The notes below the pieces were generated by a model, which made no database searches, had not been told where the DNA came from, and saw only the letters and a list, made by a program, of their open reading frames with translations. From an uncultured Clostridia bacterium (lineage in GTDB: Bacteria; Bacillota; Clostridia; UBA1381), in NCBI GenBank assembly GCA_934501535.1, contig CAKSUM010000006.1, forward strand, positions 1-64,000: a stretch of 64,000 nt of DNA, in the 5' to 3' direction. Shown here piece after piece: positions 17,546 to 26,161 of this stretch; position 1 is the first letter of the stretch, and each line of letters opens with the position of its first letter. The position numbers and the translations under genes were made by a program.

Positions 17546-18523
17546 ATGAAACTTAGTTTATTTGAGCTATGCATAACACGGCCGCTGGGACTGCTTATAG
17601 AGCTTATCTATAACCTTGTCCAAAACTACGGCCTTTCAATTATTTTATTTACGATTATTATTAAGCTTGTACTGTTGCCGCTTCAGATTCACTCGCAGAA
17701 AGCGATGAAAAAGCAGCAGAAAATACAGCCTATTATCGCGGAACTGCAAAAAAAGTACGCAAATGACCAGCAAAAGCTGTCGGCGGAAATGATGAAGGTT
17801 TATAAGGAAAACGGAGTAAGCATGTCGGGCGGCTGTCTGCCCCTGCTTATTCAGATGCCGATACTGTATGCGCTGTACCGCGTAATTCAGCGCCCCCTTA
17901 CATATATTAAGGGTATCGATTTCATGTCGGACGCCGTAATCGCGAACGTGCAGAAGGTCATCGCGCTGATGAACGAAAAATTCCCCGATGTTATCGGCAA
18001 GCTTTCGGAGGTAACCGTTGACCAGGTCAACAAGATGTATCAGATTCACCTGTCCACATGGGCGGATAAGCTCGGTATGGCAAAGGAGCTCGGCTGGGAC
18101 ATCAACTTTAAATTCCTGGGGCTTGACCTTTCGGGAATACCCAGCACGGCGGTTTCCAAAATAATGGCAGGCGATTTTTCGGATATAGGCACGGTTTTGC
18201 TTATACTTATCCCGATTGTCGCAATGCTCGCAACATGGTTCTCCATGAAACAGTCGCAGAGCATGACGCAAAACCCGAACGCACAGAAAAACGATGATGA
18301 CCCGGCTCAGTCAATGAACAAGTCAATGAGCCTCATGATGCCGATTATGACGGGTTTCTTTACGGTAACTCTGCCGTCCGGAATAGGCATTTACTGGATA
18401 GTATCGAGTCTTGTTCAGATTGTTCAGCAGTATGTGCTCAATAAATATTTTGACAGAAAAGAGGATGATTTTGTTGTTAAAGTACCTAACAAAAACAGAA
18501 AAAACAGCAAAAAGCGCAGATGA
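17546..18523 (+). CDS. yidC: Membrane protein insertase YidC/SpoIIIJ
   Basis: 325 residues. Gram-positive type without the large extracytoplasmic domain of proteobacteria. Membrane segments at about 20-45, 95-115, 210-230 and 265-290; cytoplasmic loop with charged residues (QKAMKKQQKIQP) and basic C-terminal tail (NRKNSKKRR) for ribosome or RNA contact. It inserts proteins with or after SecYEG; paralogues are required in sporulation. The N-terminus lacks an obvious lipobox. jag starts inside its 3' end. Confidence 0.93.
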   Translation: MKLSLFELCITRPLGLLIELIYNLVQNYGLSIILFTIIIKLVLLPLQIHSQKAMKKQQKIQPIIAELQKKYANDQQKLSAEMMKVYKENGVSMSGGCLPLLIQMPILYALYRVIQRPLTYIKGIDFMSDAVIANVQKVIALMNEKFPDVIGKLSEVTVDQVNKMYQIHLSTWADKLGMAKELGWDINFKFLGLDLSGIPSTAVSKIMAGDFSDIGTVLLILIPIVAMLATWFSMKQSQSMTQNPNAQKNDDDPAQSMNKSMSLMMPIMTGFFTVTLPSGIGIYWIVSSLVQIVQQYVLNKYFDRKEDDFVVKVPNKNRKNSKKRR

Positions 18524-19253
18524 AGCAAAAGCCGCAGCACTTGCAGAGCTGGGCATAAGCGAAGATGAAGCTGTTATAACCGTACTTGACGAAGGCTCAA
18601 AAGGCTTTCTGGGAATAGGCTCAAAGGAAGCACGCGTATCGGCAGAAGCAAAAGACGTAAATGCCGTTATCGTAAAAACATTTTTATCGCAGGTATTTGA
18701 TGCGATGAATCTTGATGTTGACATAACCGCGAAGAGCGGCAGCGAGGAGCTGAACGTCGAAATGTCGGGCGACCGTATGGGTCTTGTTATCGGCAAAAGG
18801 GGCGATACCCTCGACGCACTCCAGTATCTTTCATCGCTTGTTGTTAACCGCATATCGGAGGAGAAAGTCCGCGTGATACTCGATACGGAAAATTACCGTG
18901 AAAAACGTCATGCGTCACTTTTGGCGCTGTCAAAGCGTCTTGCCGATAAGGTTGCGCGCTCGGGCAAGAAGTATACGCTCGAACCGATGAATCCGTACGA
19001 AAGACGTATAATTCATTCCGCGCTGCAGTCAAATGACGCGGTAACAACGTTCTCGGTCGGCGAAGAGCCTTACAGAAAGGTTGTAATTGCGCCGCAGGGA
19101 TATACTCCGCGCAGCCGTGCGCCCAAGCAGCCGGCTTACCGTGAACCTGCGCATAAACGTCTGCCGAAGATTTCCACCGCGGAATACAGACAGCAGAACC
19201 ATAATAAATATGAAAATTTTGACGAGTTTTTATCGGGTCACTCAGAGGACTGA
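18471..19253 (+). CDS. jag: RNA-binding protein Jag (KhpB)
   Basis: 260 residues if it starts at TTG 18471, which has AGAGG 7 nt upstream; ATG 18465 is the nearest ATG but its binding site abuts it. Domains in order: Jag_N (about 1-50, GSKGFLGIG), KH-like (GKRGDTLDALQYL) and R3H (PMNPYERRIIHSAL). The protein binds RNA and partners with KhpA; linked to cell elongation and spoIIIJ. The gene overlaps yidC by about 50 bases. Confidence 0.9.
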   Translation: MLLKYLTKTEKTAKSADEAKAAALAELGISEDEAVITVLDEGSKGFLGIGSKEARVSAEAKDVNAVIVKTFLSQVFDAMNLDVDITAKSGSEELNVEMSGDRMGLVIGKRGDTLDALQYLSSLVVNRISEEKVRVILDTENYREKRHASLLALSKRLADKVARSGKKYTLEPMNPYERRIIHSALQSNDAVTTFSVGEEPYRKVVIAPQGYTPRSRAPKQPAYREPAHKRLPKISTAEYRQQNHNKYENFDEFLSGHSED

Positions 19254-19319
19254 TAAAATTCATCATGCAAAATTGATGTCTTTTCGCGACATCAATTTTT
19301 GTGTAGGAAGGAGATAAAT

Positions 19320-20054
19320 ATGTCGGGACATTCCAAATGGAGTACAATTAAGAGAAAAAAAGGCGCAAATGACGCGCAGAGAGCAAAGATTTTTACAAAA
19401 ATTTCACGTGAGATTTTTGTTGCGGTAAAGGCAGGCGGACCGGACCCGGAGAACAATTCGTCGCTTAAGGACGCGATTGCCAAGGGCAGAGCCGCAAACA
19501 TGCCGAACGATAATATAACGCGCACCATCAAAAAAGCTGCCGGCTCGACCGACGGCGATAATTACGAAACGGTGACATATGAGGGCTACGGACCTGCCGG
19601 CGTTGCGGTTATCGTCGATACGCTTACCGACAACCGTAACAGAACGGCTGCGAACGTCCGCCATTATTTTGATAAATTCGGCGGAAATCTCGGTACAAAC
19701 GGCTGCGTAAGCTTTATGTTCGATAAAAAGGGCATTATCGTAATCGAGAATGACGGAATTGACGAGGACGAAATAACAATGGACGCGCTGGACGCCGGTG
19801 CAGATGATATTTCGGTCGATGAGGAATGTATCGAGATTACAGCGTCACCGGAGGATTTTCATGCGGTGCGCGACGCGCTGGACGGAAAATATACACTGTC
19901 CTCGGCTGAAATATCCATGGTTCCGCAGACAATGACTCAGCTGACCGATGAAAAGCAGATTTTGATGATGTCAAAGATGCTGGAAAGCCTGGAGGACGAT
20001 GATGACGTTCAGGACGTTTACCATAACTGGGACATGCCTGAGGAACAGGCATAA
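19320..20054 (+). CDS. YebC/TACO1 family protein
   Basis: 244 residues from ATG 19320, preceded by GGAAGGAG; it begins MSGHSKWSTIKRKKGAND, the family hallmark. Family members act in translation of polyproline stretches or as transcriptional regulators. All three domains appear present, ending in an acidic tail. It follows jag after 66 bases, an unusual neighbour because this block is normally followed by mnmE. Confidence 0.92.
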   Translation: MSGHSKWSTIKRKKGANDAQRAKIFTKISREIFVAVKAGGPDPENNSSLKDAIAKGRAANMPNDNITRTIKKAAGSTDGDNYETVTYEGYGPAGVAVIVDTLTDNRNRTAANVRHYFDKFGGNLGTNGCVSFMFDKKGIIVIENDGIDEDEITMDALDAGADDISVDEECIEITASPEDFHAVRDALDGKYTLSSAEISMVPQTMTQLTDEKQILMMSKMLESLEDDDDVQDVYHNWDMPEEQA

Positions 20055-20467
20055 CATCTTTGCGCATAAAAGCGCGGCGGAGTTTCTTCATATATTATTT
20101 AAAAACATGCGCGCTGCATGAACATATGTCCATTATACATGTGTTGTCATATTGCACACCGTTCGTGCGCGCATATGATATTAATAAATACTTAACCGAT
20201 TGCAGCAAAACGCCGCAGTCGGTTTTTTTGTATAGCGATAACACACGGCGTAAGGCTTGCTCCGACTTGGCTTTGCCAAACCAAAAGGATATTTGCGCCG
20301 CAGGCGCTGTCTAGCAAAAAAGTGGTAGCGACAGCGAGCCGTTGTAAGCGCGTTTACAAGCGAACAGGTGAGCCGAGCGTGCCTTTTTGCAATAAATGAG
20401 GAATGACAAAGCATACGACTGATTTTTCTGCAAAGAAAAATCGGAATGGAGCGAAGTCCATTCCGAT
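20055..20467. other. Noncoding stretch between yebC and the prophage
   Basis: No gene seen. A terminator lies at 20194-20228. Beyond it is a palindrome-rich segment: TTGTAA/TTACAA around GCGCGT near 20345, a 9-bp hairpin at 20421-20442, and a perfect 13-bp hairpin at 20438-20469 (loop GCGAAG). The last two share bases and cannot form together. The segment ends at the attachment core. Confidence 0.5.
20194..20228 (+). terminator. Terminator of the rpmH-yebC block
   Basis: AACCGATTGC (20194-20203) pairs with GCAGTCGGTT (20215-20224), followed by a T-run. Confidence 0.8.
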
Positions 20468-20469
20468 TT
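20438..20469. terminator. Perfect 13-bp hairpin abutting attL
   Basis: AAATCGGAATGGA (20438-20450) pairs with TCCATTCCGATTT (20457-20469). It could act as a terminator insulating host from prophage, or be part of a repeat-like host intergenic element; the last two bases are within the attachment core. Confidence 0.45.
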
Positions 20470-20494
20470 GGTGCCGATGGTGGGGGTCGAACCC
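20468..20494. repeat. attL core (27 bp)
   Basis: Identical to 54670-54696. It is the reverse complement of the tRNA-Leu 3' end (T-arm and acceptor stem, with CCA); only this fragment is present here, so it is not a functional tRNA. Confidence 0.92.
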
Positions 20495-20530
20495 GATTAA
20501 AATGTTGATTTTATGTCATTTCACGAGCAA

Positions 20531-20549
20531 TTGACATCTCGTTGACACC
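20531..20549 (+). promoter_or_regulatory. Candidate integrase arm site, attL side
   Basis: Two TTGACA(C) direct repeats 11 bp apart (TTGACA at 20531, TTGACACC at 20542), 37 bp inside the attL core. The same paired arrangement occurs inside attR at 54546-54564. Confidence 0.55.
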
Positions 20550-20578
20550 TCAATAAAGATGTGCATATGATACAATAT

Positions 20579-20604
20579 TAAGGGCGGAAACATCCGCCCT
20601 TTTA
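20579..20604. terminator. Terminator at the end of the phage late operon
   Basis: AGGGCGGA (20581-20588) pairs with TCCGCCCT (20593-20600) directly behind the endolysin stop codon. T-rich on the plus side, weaker on the minus side; probably bidirectional. Confidence 0.7.
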
Positions 20605-20606
20605 AA

Positions 20607-21647
20607 TTATCCCCAAATAACGCCGCCGAACAGCGTCCGACCGTCGCCTTTGAATATGTATTTACCGTTTACCTTTAGCGTCGTACTTCCACCACCGTCA
20701 AGGCTGATTGCAAAATCCATACCGAGATTTTTAGCGGTCTGTTTCGCTCGTTTTGCGCTTGTTTTCGGTCTTACGGCAATAATAATCTTATTATCCTTTT
20801 TCCGGTAGCCGATAATGGGTCGGTTTGTTTCCCTTAGAACATCGCTGTACTTACCGGTAAAACCCTCCTGCGCCGCCGTGATGTCAGGATAAACTCCGTA
20901 GCCCGAAACAGCAAACCAAACGTTTCCTTCTTTGGTTATATCGGTAACATACTTCATCTCAACATCATTTGCGCTGCGGATAATGAGAGTTGCGACAGGT
21001 TTTCCGTGCGTGGGGTTGTTGCAGATAACCTTGCCGCCGTTTACCATTATTCCCTGCGGATGCATAACACCGTTTGCCTGCGGCATAAAGAATACCGAGT
21101 TTACAAAATTATCATACGGCGTTCGGTTGGTCGCTTTCTGCGTTTCAACCGCGAATACCTTTTCGGGCGAAACCTCGATAACATGCGTTGTACCTATAAC
21201 CTTGTATTTTGTATCGGAATTATTGCTGTTCATATCGTAAAATCCTTTCATAGATATTTCCCTGCCGTAGTTTTTCCACCGTGCGCGGCTTTTGCGTACG
21301 TCTACATGCGTGAACGTTTTGTATAGCCCGACGCCGCCTTTTGACGTCAGAACGCTTTCGGCATACTGCGCAACCGTCAGGGGAGAAACGCCTTTTACCA
21401 CAATGTCGGCGGCGGTGCCTAAACAGTGCTGACTTTTTGCAGCTCCGCCGATTTTCTTATTGTAAACGCTTGTCCGGTATGCGCTGTTGATTGTTATAGG
21501 CTTTCCGAAGTGATTTCGGATATTCTGCAAAAGCTTTATAAGCTCGGTATCAATCAGTATGCGATCGCTGCCGTCACGGCACGCAAATTCACGCACCGTG
21601 AAATTTGCGGATAATTTCCTGTTGCCATCACGGCTTTTAGAATACAT
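20607..21647 (-). CDS. Endolysin: M15 peptidase + phosphodiester glycosidase domain
   Basis: 346 residues from ATG 21647 (AAGGTG upstream); a GTG at 21686 would overlap the holin. Residues about 15-130 are a peptidase M15 domain with the zinc ligands in SQHCLGTAADI and THVDVRK, expected to cut peptidoglycan stem peptides. Residues about 150-346 match the phosphodiester glycosidase (NAGPA) family, shown by the C-terminal motif SLDGGGSTTL and the following glycine-rich end. That family removes N-acetylglucosamine from phosphodiester links, so it may target wall polymers. Position behind the holin supports a lysis role. The combination is unusual. Confidence 0.85.
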   Translation of the reverse strand: MYSKSRDGNRKLSANFTVREFACRDGSDRILIDTELIKLLQNIRNHFGKPITINSAYRTSVYNKKIGGAAKSQHCLGTAADIVVKGVSPLTVAQYAESVLTSKGGVGLYKTFTHVDVRKSRARWKNYGREISMKGFYDMNSNNSDTKYKVIGTTHVIEVSPEKVFAVETQKATNRTPYDNFVNSVFFMPQANGVMHPQGIMVNGGKVICNNPTHGKPVATLIIRSANDVEMKYVTDITKEGNVWFAVSGYGVYPDITAAQEGFTGKYSDVLRETNRPIIGYRKKDNKIIIAVRPKTSAKRAKQTAKNLGMDFAISLDGGGSTTLKVNGKYIFKGDGRTLFGGVIWG

Positions 21648-21657
21648 CTCTGTCACC

Positions 21658-21843
21658 TTATTCCACCTCCGGAAGTCCTGCGACACTTGTTAAAAGCGAC
21701 AGCACACCGGCAAGTACCGAGGCACTGCCGACGGCTAACCAATTCACATCACCCATGACAGCCGCCGTGCCGATTGTTGCGGCAGCCGTCTGCGCTACCG
21801 TCTTGATTGCTCTTATTCCTGCTGCTTTAAACCATGTTTTCAT
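21658..21843 (-). CDS. Holin
   Basis: 61 residues with two hydrophobic segments (AAATIGTAAVMGDVNW and VGSASVLAGVLSLLTSVAGL), separated by a short turn, as in phiLC3-type small holins. It would permeabilise the membrane to release or activate the endolysin, encoded immediately downstream. Confidence 0.8.
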   Translation of the reverse strand: MKTWFKAAGIRAIKTVAQTAAATIGTAAVMGDVNWLAVGSASVLAGVLSLLTSVAGLPEVE

Positions 21844-21844
21844 G

Positions 21845-22165
21845 TTATTTTCCTCCTTTTTGTTCCTCCGGCAGACGCATACATTTGTGATACAAGTCTG
21901 TCGCTACATCATTTCCGCCCAATTTGTGATAACTGTCATATGCCCGCGTCAATGCTTCCTTTGCATATAGCGGACAAAATTCACGCTCGGTGTATTTGTC
22001 ATATGAGCGGATTATTTCCGCCCGTAAAAGACATTGCACACCGTTTGCAAGCGCCTTTTCCTTTTTGTGCTGACTGCGTATGTAAGAGCATAAAACGCCC
22101 AGGGCAGATATTGAAGCGCCGCACAGAAAAGGTACGAGCCATTTAATAAATAAATCTTTTATCAT
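21845..22165 (-). CDS. Phage membrane protein of the lysis region
   Basis: 106 residues. One N-terminal transmembrane segment (WLVPFLCGASISALGVLCSYI) followed by a charged helical cytosolic part. Commonly found directly upstream of holin in Clostridia phages; function unknown, possibly an accessory lysis or holin-like protein. Overlaps the preceding gene by four bases. Confidence 0.65.
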   Translation of the reverse strand: MIKDLFIKWLVPFLCGASISALGVLCSYIRSQHKKEKALANGVQCLLRAEIIRSYDKYTEREFCPLYAKEALTRAYDSYHKLGGNDVATDLYHKCMRLPEEQKGGK

Positions 22166-22368
22166 ACTTCCGCTCCCTCCGGGCTGTCCTCTGCTGCTTC
22201 CGCCGGCGCGTCCTTTTCGTCAATGAGTGACTGCAATTCCGCCAAATCCTCTGTTGTAAGCACGTTTTTCTCGTAGTACCCTGTCGCGTTCATAATAACC
22301 TGATAATCAGGCATCTTGCCGACCGCGTCACGAAAACCTTTCATTAAAAAATCCCTTAAAATAAACAT
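22162..22368 (-). CDS. Small phage tail-region protein
   Basis: 68 residues, acidic tail (AEAAEDSPEGAEV). Sits between the fibre and the lysis genes, the place of XkdX-type proteins, and contains NATGYYEKNVLTTEDLAEL which resembles that family loosely. Function unknown. Confidence 0.6.
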   Translation of the reverse strand: MFILRDFLMKGFRDAVGKMPDYQVIMNATGYYEKNVLTTEDLAELQSLIDEKDAPAEAAEDSPEGAEV

Positions 22369-24290
22369 TATGTATTACCTCCTTGTGCCAAAATAGCGTT
22401 TTTAAGTTCCGTTAAAACCTTATTGATGTCCTGATAATATTCAATATCAATTTTGCTTGGTGCTACAGTTGTGCCGCATATGATATTATTCACATCACTG
22501 TCAACCGTTTTCAGTGTACCCGTGACGGTGATGTCTGTTTCTGTACTGCCGTTTACACGCTTTTTGCGGATAAGGTCTATGTATTCACCCGGCGCAAGCG
22601 GAGTATCAAGGACGGTTTCCGCACTGCTGCCCGAATACGGTTCGTATTCCGTTGCAATACTGCCAAATTCGATTTGAGGTTTCAAAGCAATATCAACCGT
22701 CTGACCACTCCGAACAACCGTGAATGACCGTATTCCTGTATACGTTTCATTTGTTAAATCAAAGGTAACGCCGCTGCCCTTGTCATATTTCTGCCATAAC
22801 CTTGTCGCACCGTTGTATGCTTCTATGTAAAGCCACATATCGGACGTACCACCCGACAGCGTGTATTTTCCTTTGGGGATTGTGAACGTATCTTGTTTTT
22901 TTAAAATAAAATACGTATCGGCAGTCGCGGTGCCTACAAATGATATAGCCCCGTTTTCGACTGATATTTCAACGCCGTTTCTTGTTGCGCTTGCCGAGGC
23001 ATAATCAGGGGTCAGCACATTCTTTCCGCAAAGCTTAACCGACACATGATACTTATTGTCAGTATCCGATAAATCCCCAATGCCGCCGTTATCTCCCCAA
23101 ATCTTGCAGCCTATCAGATTTTCCGCCGCAAGGCTGTCGGTAACGGATAGCGGATAACCGCTCGCGGTTGTGTGCGGAACGGATAGGTGTTTTAACAAAT
23201 TCAGCGCCGATACAATGTCAAGCCCTTGCCCTATCTGCAAATCACCAAGAACGCCGACGTCTTTCAAATACTTTTTCCCGTCTGTTGCTGAAGGTGTAAT
23301 AGCTGCGTCTGCCACAAGCTCATAATCATATATTTGTGCGGTGTAGAGATTTGAGTTTCTGCCCTTGCCAATCTGAATAGCCGGAATGGGAGTGCGCATT
23401 CCGTCATCGGTAGGTGGAAATTCGCAAGAAGTGTCCTGACCGATTGCAATACCGTCATACACGTATGCATTTTTGCCGATTGCAACGCCGCTGTACGCAA
23501 CTGCACCCTCACCGGCGCGAAACCCGCCGTATATATTAGTCATGTCAGCTTTGTCTGAAATCTTGCCGTCCAAATCAGCCGAAATCACCGCTATGTCATC
23601 CTGAGTCCAGTAATCCACACCACGTACGGGCTTGTCGCCCTTGTCACCTTTTGCGCCGACATCGCCTTTGTCGCCCTTGTTGCCCTTTTCCCCCTGTGGA
23701 CCGCGGTCGCCTTGTATACCCTGAATACCTTGAATACCCTGTTCGCCTTTTTCGCCTTGAATACCTTGCTCGCCGCGGTCGCCTTTGTCACCTTTCACAC
23801 CCTGTATGCCTTGCTCGCCCTGTATGCCACGGCTGGGTTTTCCGCTGTCGACATACTTTTCCGCTGTCAAATCATACAAAAACCAATTGCCGTTATCACC
23901 GATAACCGGCACCGTCTTTGATACAAGCGTTTCCCATACATCGGCAGCTGGCACTTCCGGCGCTGTCGCATCGCAGTATGCACCTTCGTTTATGTATAGA
24001 TTTACCCAGTTTGTGGATACGCGCTTGCTGCCGTCGGTATCGGTTGCATAACAGCCTATGTACAGCATTCCTTTGTTTTTAAGAACTTCACAAGGAATTG
24101 TACAAGCATTATTCTGTATCATCTGTCTATACGTGCTTTCGCCTTGCTTAAATATACAAAACCACAGCCATTCTTTGTTCGGCTCTGAAAATGTAAAATT
24201 GCATATATACGTGTTAACATTTCCTGTATAGCCTTTATTGGGTCCTGCAAATATCAATTCACTTTCATTGATCGTAAAATTATATTTCAT
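22368..24290 (-). CDS. Tail fibre / receptor-binding protein with collagen-like repeats
   Basis: 640 residues from ATG 24290 (GGCGGTG upstream). An N-terminal baseplate-type beta domain (about 1-130) is followed by a collagen-like Gly-X-Y stretch (about 140-215; repeats such as GIQGEKGEQ and KGDKGD), then a long beta-rich C-terminal part. The collagen-like segment should form a trimeric triple helix that projects the receptor-binding tip. Tandem GXY codons make this gene prone to repeat-number change. Confidence 0.82.
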   Translation of the reverse strand: MKYNFTINESELIFAGPNKGYTGNVNTYICNFTFSEPNKEWLWFCIFKQGESTYRQMIQNNACTIPCEVLKNKGMLYIGCYATDTDGSKRVSTNWVNLYINEGAYCDATAPEVPAADVWETLVSKTVPVIGDNGNWFLYDLTAEKYVDSGKPSRGIQGEQGIQGVKGDKGDRGEQGIQGEKGEQGIQGIQGIQGDRGPQGEKGNKGDKGDVGAKGDKGDKPVRGVDYWTQDDIAVISADLDGKISDKADMTNIYGGFRAGEGAVAYSGVAIGKNAYVYDGIAIGQDTSCEFPPTDDGMRTPIPAIQIGKGRNSNLYTAQIYDYELVADAAITPSATDGKKYLKDVGVLGDLQIGQGLDIVSALNLLKHLSVPHTTASGYPLSVTDSLAAENLIGCKIWGDNGGIGDLSDTDNKYHVSVKLCGKNVLTPDYASASATRNGVEISVENGAISFVGTATADTYFILKKQDTFTIPKGKYTLSGGTSDMWLYIEAYNGATRLWQKYDKGSGVTFDLTNETYTGIRSFTVVRSGQTVDIALKPQIEFGSIATEYEPYSGSSAETVLDTPLAPGEYIDLIRKKRVNGSTETDITVTGTLKTVDSDVNNIICGTTVAPSKIDIEYYQDINKVLTELKNAILAQGGNT

Positions 24291-24303
24291 TTTTTCACCG
24301 CCT

Positions 24304-25764
24304 TTATGTTGTAGGAGGAATGGTATAAAAAGATATTTTCCCTGATAATGTTCCGTCAAAGGTTATTTCATTTTTAAAAACAAGTGCATCAACTTCTATA
24401 TTATAAAACGTCTGAGCATGGATAATATCTCCAACATCTATTTCCGGATTCCCCCTATATTCGATACCTTTATATTGATTTCGTAAACCTAAATAATACT
24501 CAAAATCCGTTTTTATATTTTGTGCAACAGTTTCTGATGACACTAATCCGTTTTTTATGCTACACGGTTGTCCGAACGTTGATATTGCGTATTTATTATT
24601 AATAGACTGTTCAGCGATAATAACAGGTGTAAAAGAATATGTGATTTTAATTTTTGCGGCGTTTATAGGACTATACGTGAAATAACCCTCAAGTTTTTTT
24701 CTATCCGAAGAAATGGATAAGGTTCCTAAATTACCTTCATTATCCTTTATATATCTTTCTCCTCCGTTCGTGTATCCACTGCTGTTATATCTTACAATAG
24801 ATATGCAAGTTGCATTATATGCCAAATCCGTAAGAGGAATAGAAAAATTAATCCAATCACCGTCATCAGCGTCGCTATAATCTCCCGAATATATTGTATA
24901 ACTTTCTTCTGTAGCTGTTCCACCCGATATAGGGCAATATGAAATAGTCAATTCAGATAAATTCGGATATTTATAGCAAGTCGGAACATTAAAAAATGTA
25001 CTAAAATCAAGTTTAAATGTTTCGGCAGTTACAGAATGCGGTAAAATTTTTATATTTCCATCTCTATCTGTTTTTAAGTTGCATTGCAAAGCTTGCGCCG
25101 ACAATTGCAAGATGTCCGACTCTGTTACACTATTAATTGCGGTTATACTTTCGCTTGTACTTTCTGATCCGCAACTGCAAGAAAACCATCCATTTATTAA
25201 CATCGGATTTGTACTGTTTGAAATCACATTATTAATTACATCCAAATATCTACCGCTAATCAGTACCTTATCCGCCCCTTCCGGTGGTTGTATTTCCGCC
25301 GTCAAATAGGAAATTATGCTTTCTGCTTTAATTGTAATTGTGCATATCCCATTTTCCACAGTAAAATCATTTTGTCCGGATGTGATATATGTACTACCCT
25401 TAATCCATTCGATATTTCCATTATCCAATTCATAACCAAACCAAAAAGAAACAGGCGCTTGCTTCTCAATACTTTCCCATTGGCTTGTCGGATTTTCCGG
25501 GTTATACATCTTGTTTTTATCAATAAAAGTGAATTGGAAGCTTTCGACAGGCAATTTTGTATTTAACTCATCAATTTCCCTGCTCCATATACAATTGACG
25601 ATGTCAAGTGTATTTGTTGCTGAAGATGTATCAATATGTAATAATTCAGTTCCGGTTTTTGTTGCACCGCTATAATCGTTATCATAGATTATAATTTTAA
25701 TATAGCTTCGGTTTCTTAACTTTTTATTTATTTGAGTTTTGTACGAAGATGAAACACTAAACAT
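24304..25764 (-). CDS. Tail hub / baseplate protein (Tal-like)
   Basis: 486 residues, beta-rich, no signal sequence. Lies directly behind the distal tail protein and ahead of the fibre, the fixed position of the siphophage tail hub (gp27/Tal-like) protein. The N-terminal half has SWFGYELDNG-like hub features; no endopeptidase motif is obvious at the C-terminus. Assigned mainly from order. Confidence 0.65.
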   Translation of the reverse strand: MFSVSSSYKTQINKKLRNRSYIKIIIYDNDYSGATKTGTELLHIDTSSATNTLDIVNCIWSREIDELNTKLPVESFQFTFIDKNKMYNPENPTSQWESIEKQAPVSFWFGYELDNGNIEWIKGSTYITSGQNDFTVENGICTITIKAESIISYLTAEIQPPEGADKVLISGRYLDVINNVISNSTNPMLINGWFSCSCGSESTSESITAINSVTESDILQLSAQALQCNLKTDRDGNIKILPHSVTAETFKLDFSTFFNVPTCYKYPNLSELTISYCPISGGTATEESYTIYSGDYSDADDGDWINFSIPLTDLAYNATCISIVRYNSSGYTNGGERYIKDNEGNLGTLSISSDRKKLEGYFTYSPINAAKIKITYSFTPVIIAEQSINNKYAISTFGQPCSIKNGLVSSETVAQNIKTDFEYYLGLRNQYKGIEYRGNPEIDVGDIIHAQTFYNIEVDALVFKNEITFDGTLSGKISFYTIPPTT

Positions 25765-26161
25765 TTGTGCTCACCTCTTCCACCGCGTACCCCATATCAG
25801 ATACCGCGCATTGACAATTTATATAATCGATAGGATGTCCTGTCACATTATCAACAGAATACGGCGTTTCCGAACTTGAACCAAACAAAACATTTATTTT
25901 TAGCCATTTTGCCGATAACTCATCATAAACCGTAATTGTACCCGTCACTTTTGAAATCTCTTCCAAAATAACTTTCCATTCCGCTGCGGTCAGATAATTC
26001 CATTGCAATGTGCTAAATTCAATTCTGTTTCTGTCATTAATTATTTGCGCTATTATTTCGCCTTTTGCGTTTGTTTTCGTCCCTATAACCGGGCTTCTCT
26101 TTATTGATATACCTCGACTTGGGGTATTTACTGCAACATCGTTTATTTTTATATAATTCAT
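25757..26161 (-). CDS. Distal tail-type protein
   Basis: 134 residues, short for a classical Dit. Overlaps the tape measure stop and the hub gene start, implying tight coupling. Sequence is beta-rich without a recognised motif. Called from position between tape measure and hub. Confidence 0.55.
   Translation of the reverse strand: MNYIKINDVAVNTPSRGISIKRSPVIGTKTNAKGEIIAQIINDRNRIEFSTLQWNYLTAAEWKVILEEISKVTGTITVYDELSAKWLKINVLFGSSSETPYSVDNVTGHPIDYINCQCAVSDMGYAVEEVSTNV

Noticed and set aside
20468..20494. Second tRNA gene at the left prophage end
   Set aside because: Only the 27-bp 3' fragment is present; no anticodon or D arm.
20531..20580. Plus-strand promoter at the TTGACA repeats near attL
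   Set aside because: The nearest -10-like TACAAT is at the wrong distance (about 23 nt); arm sites explain the repeats better.
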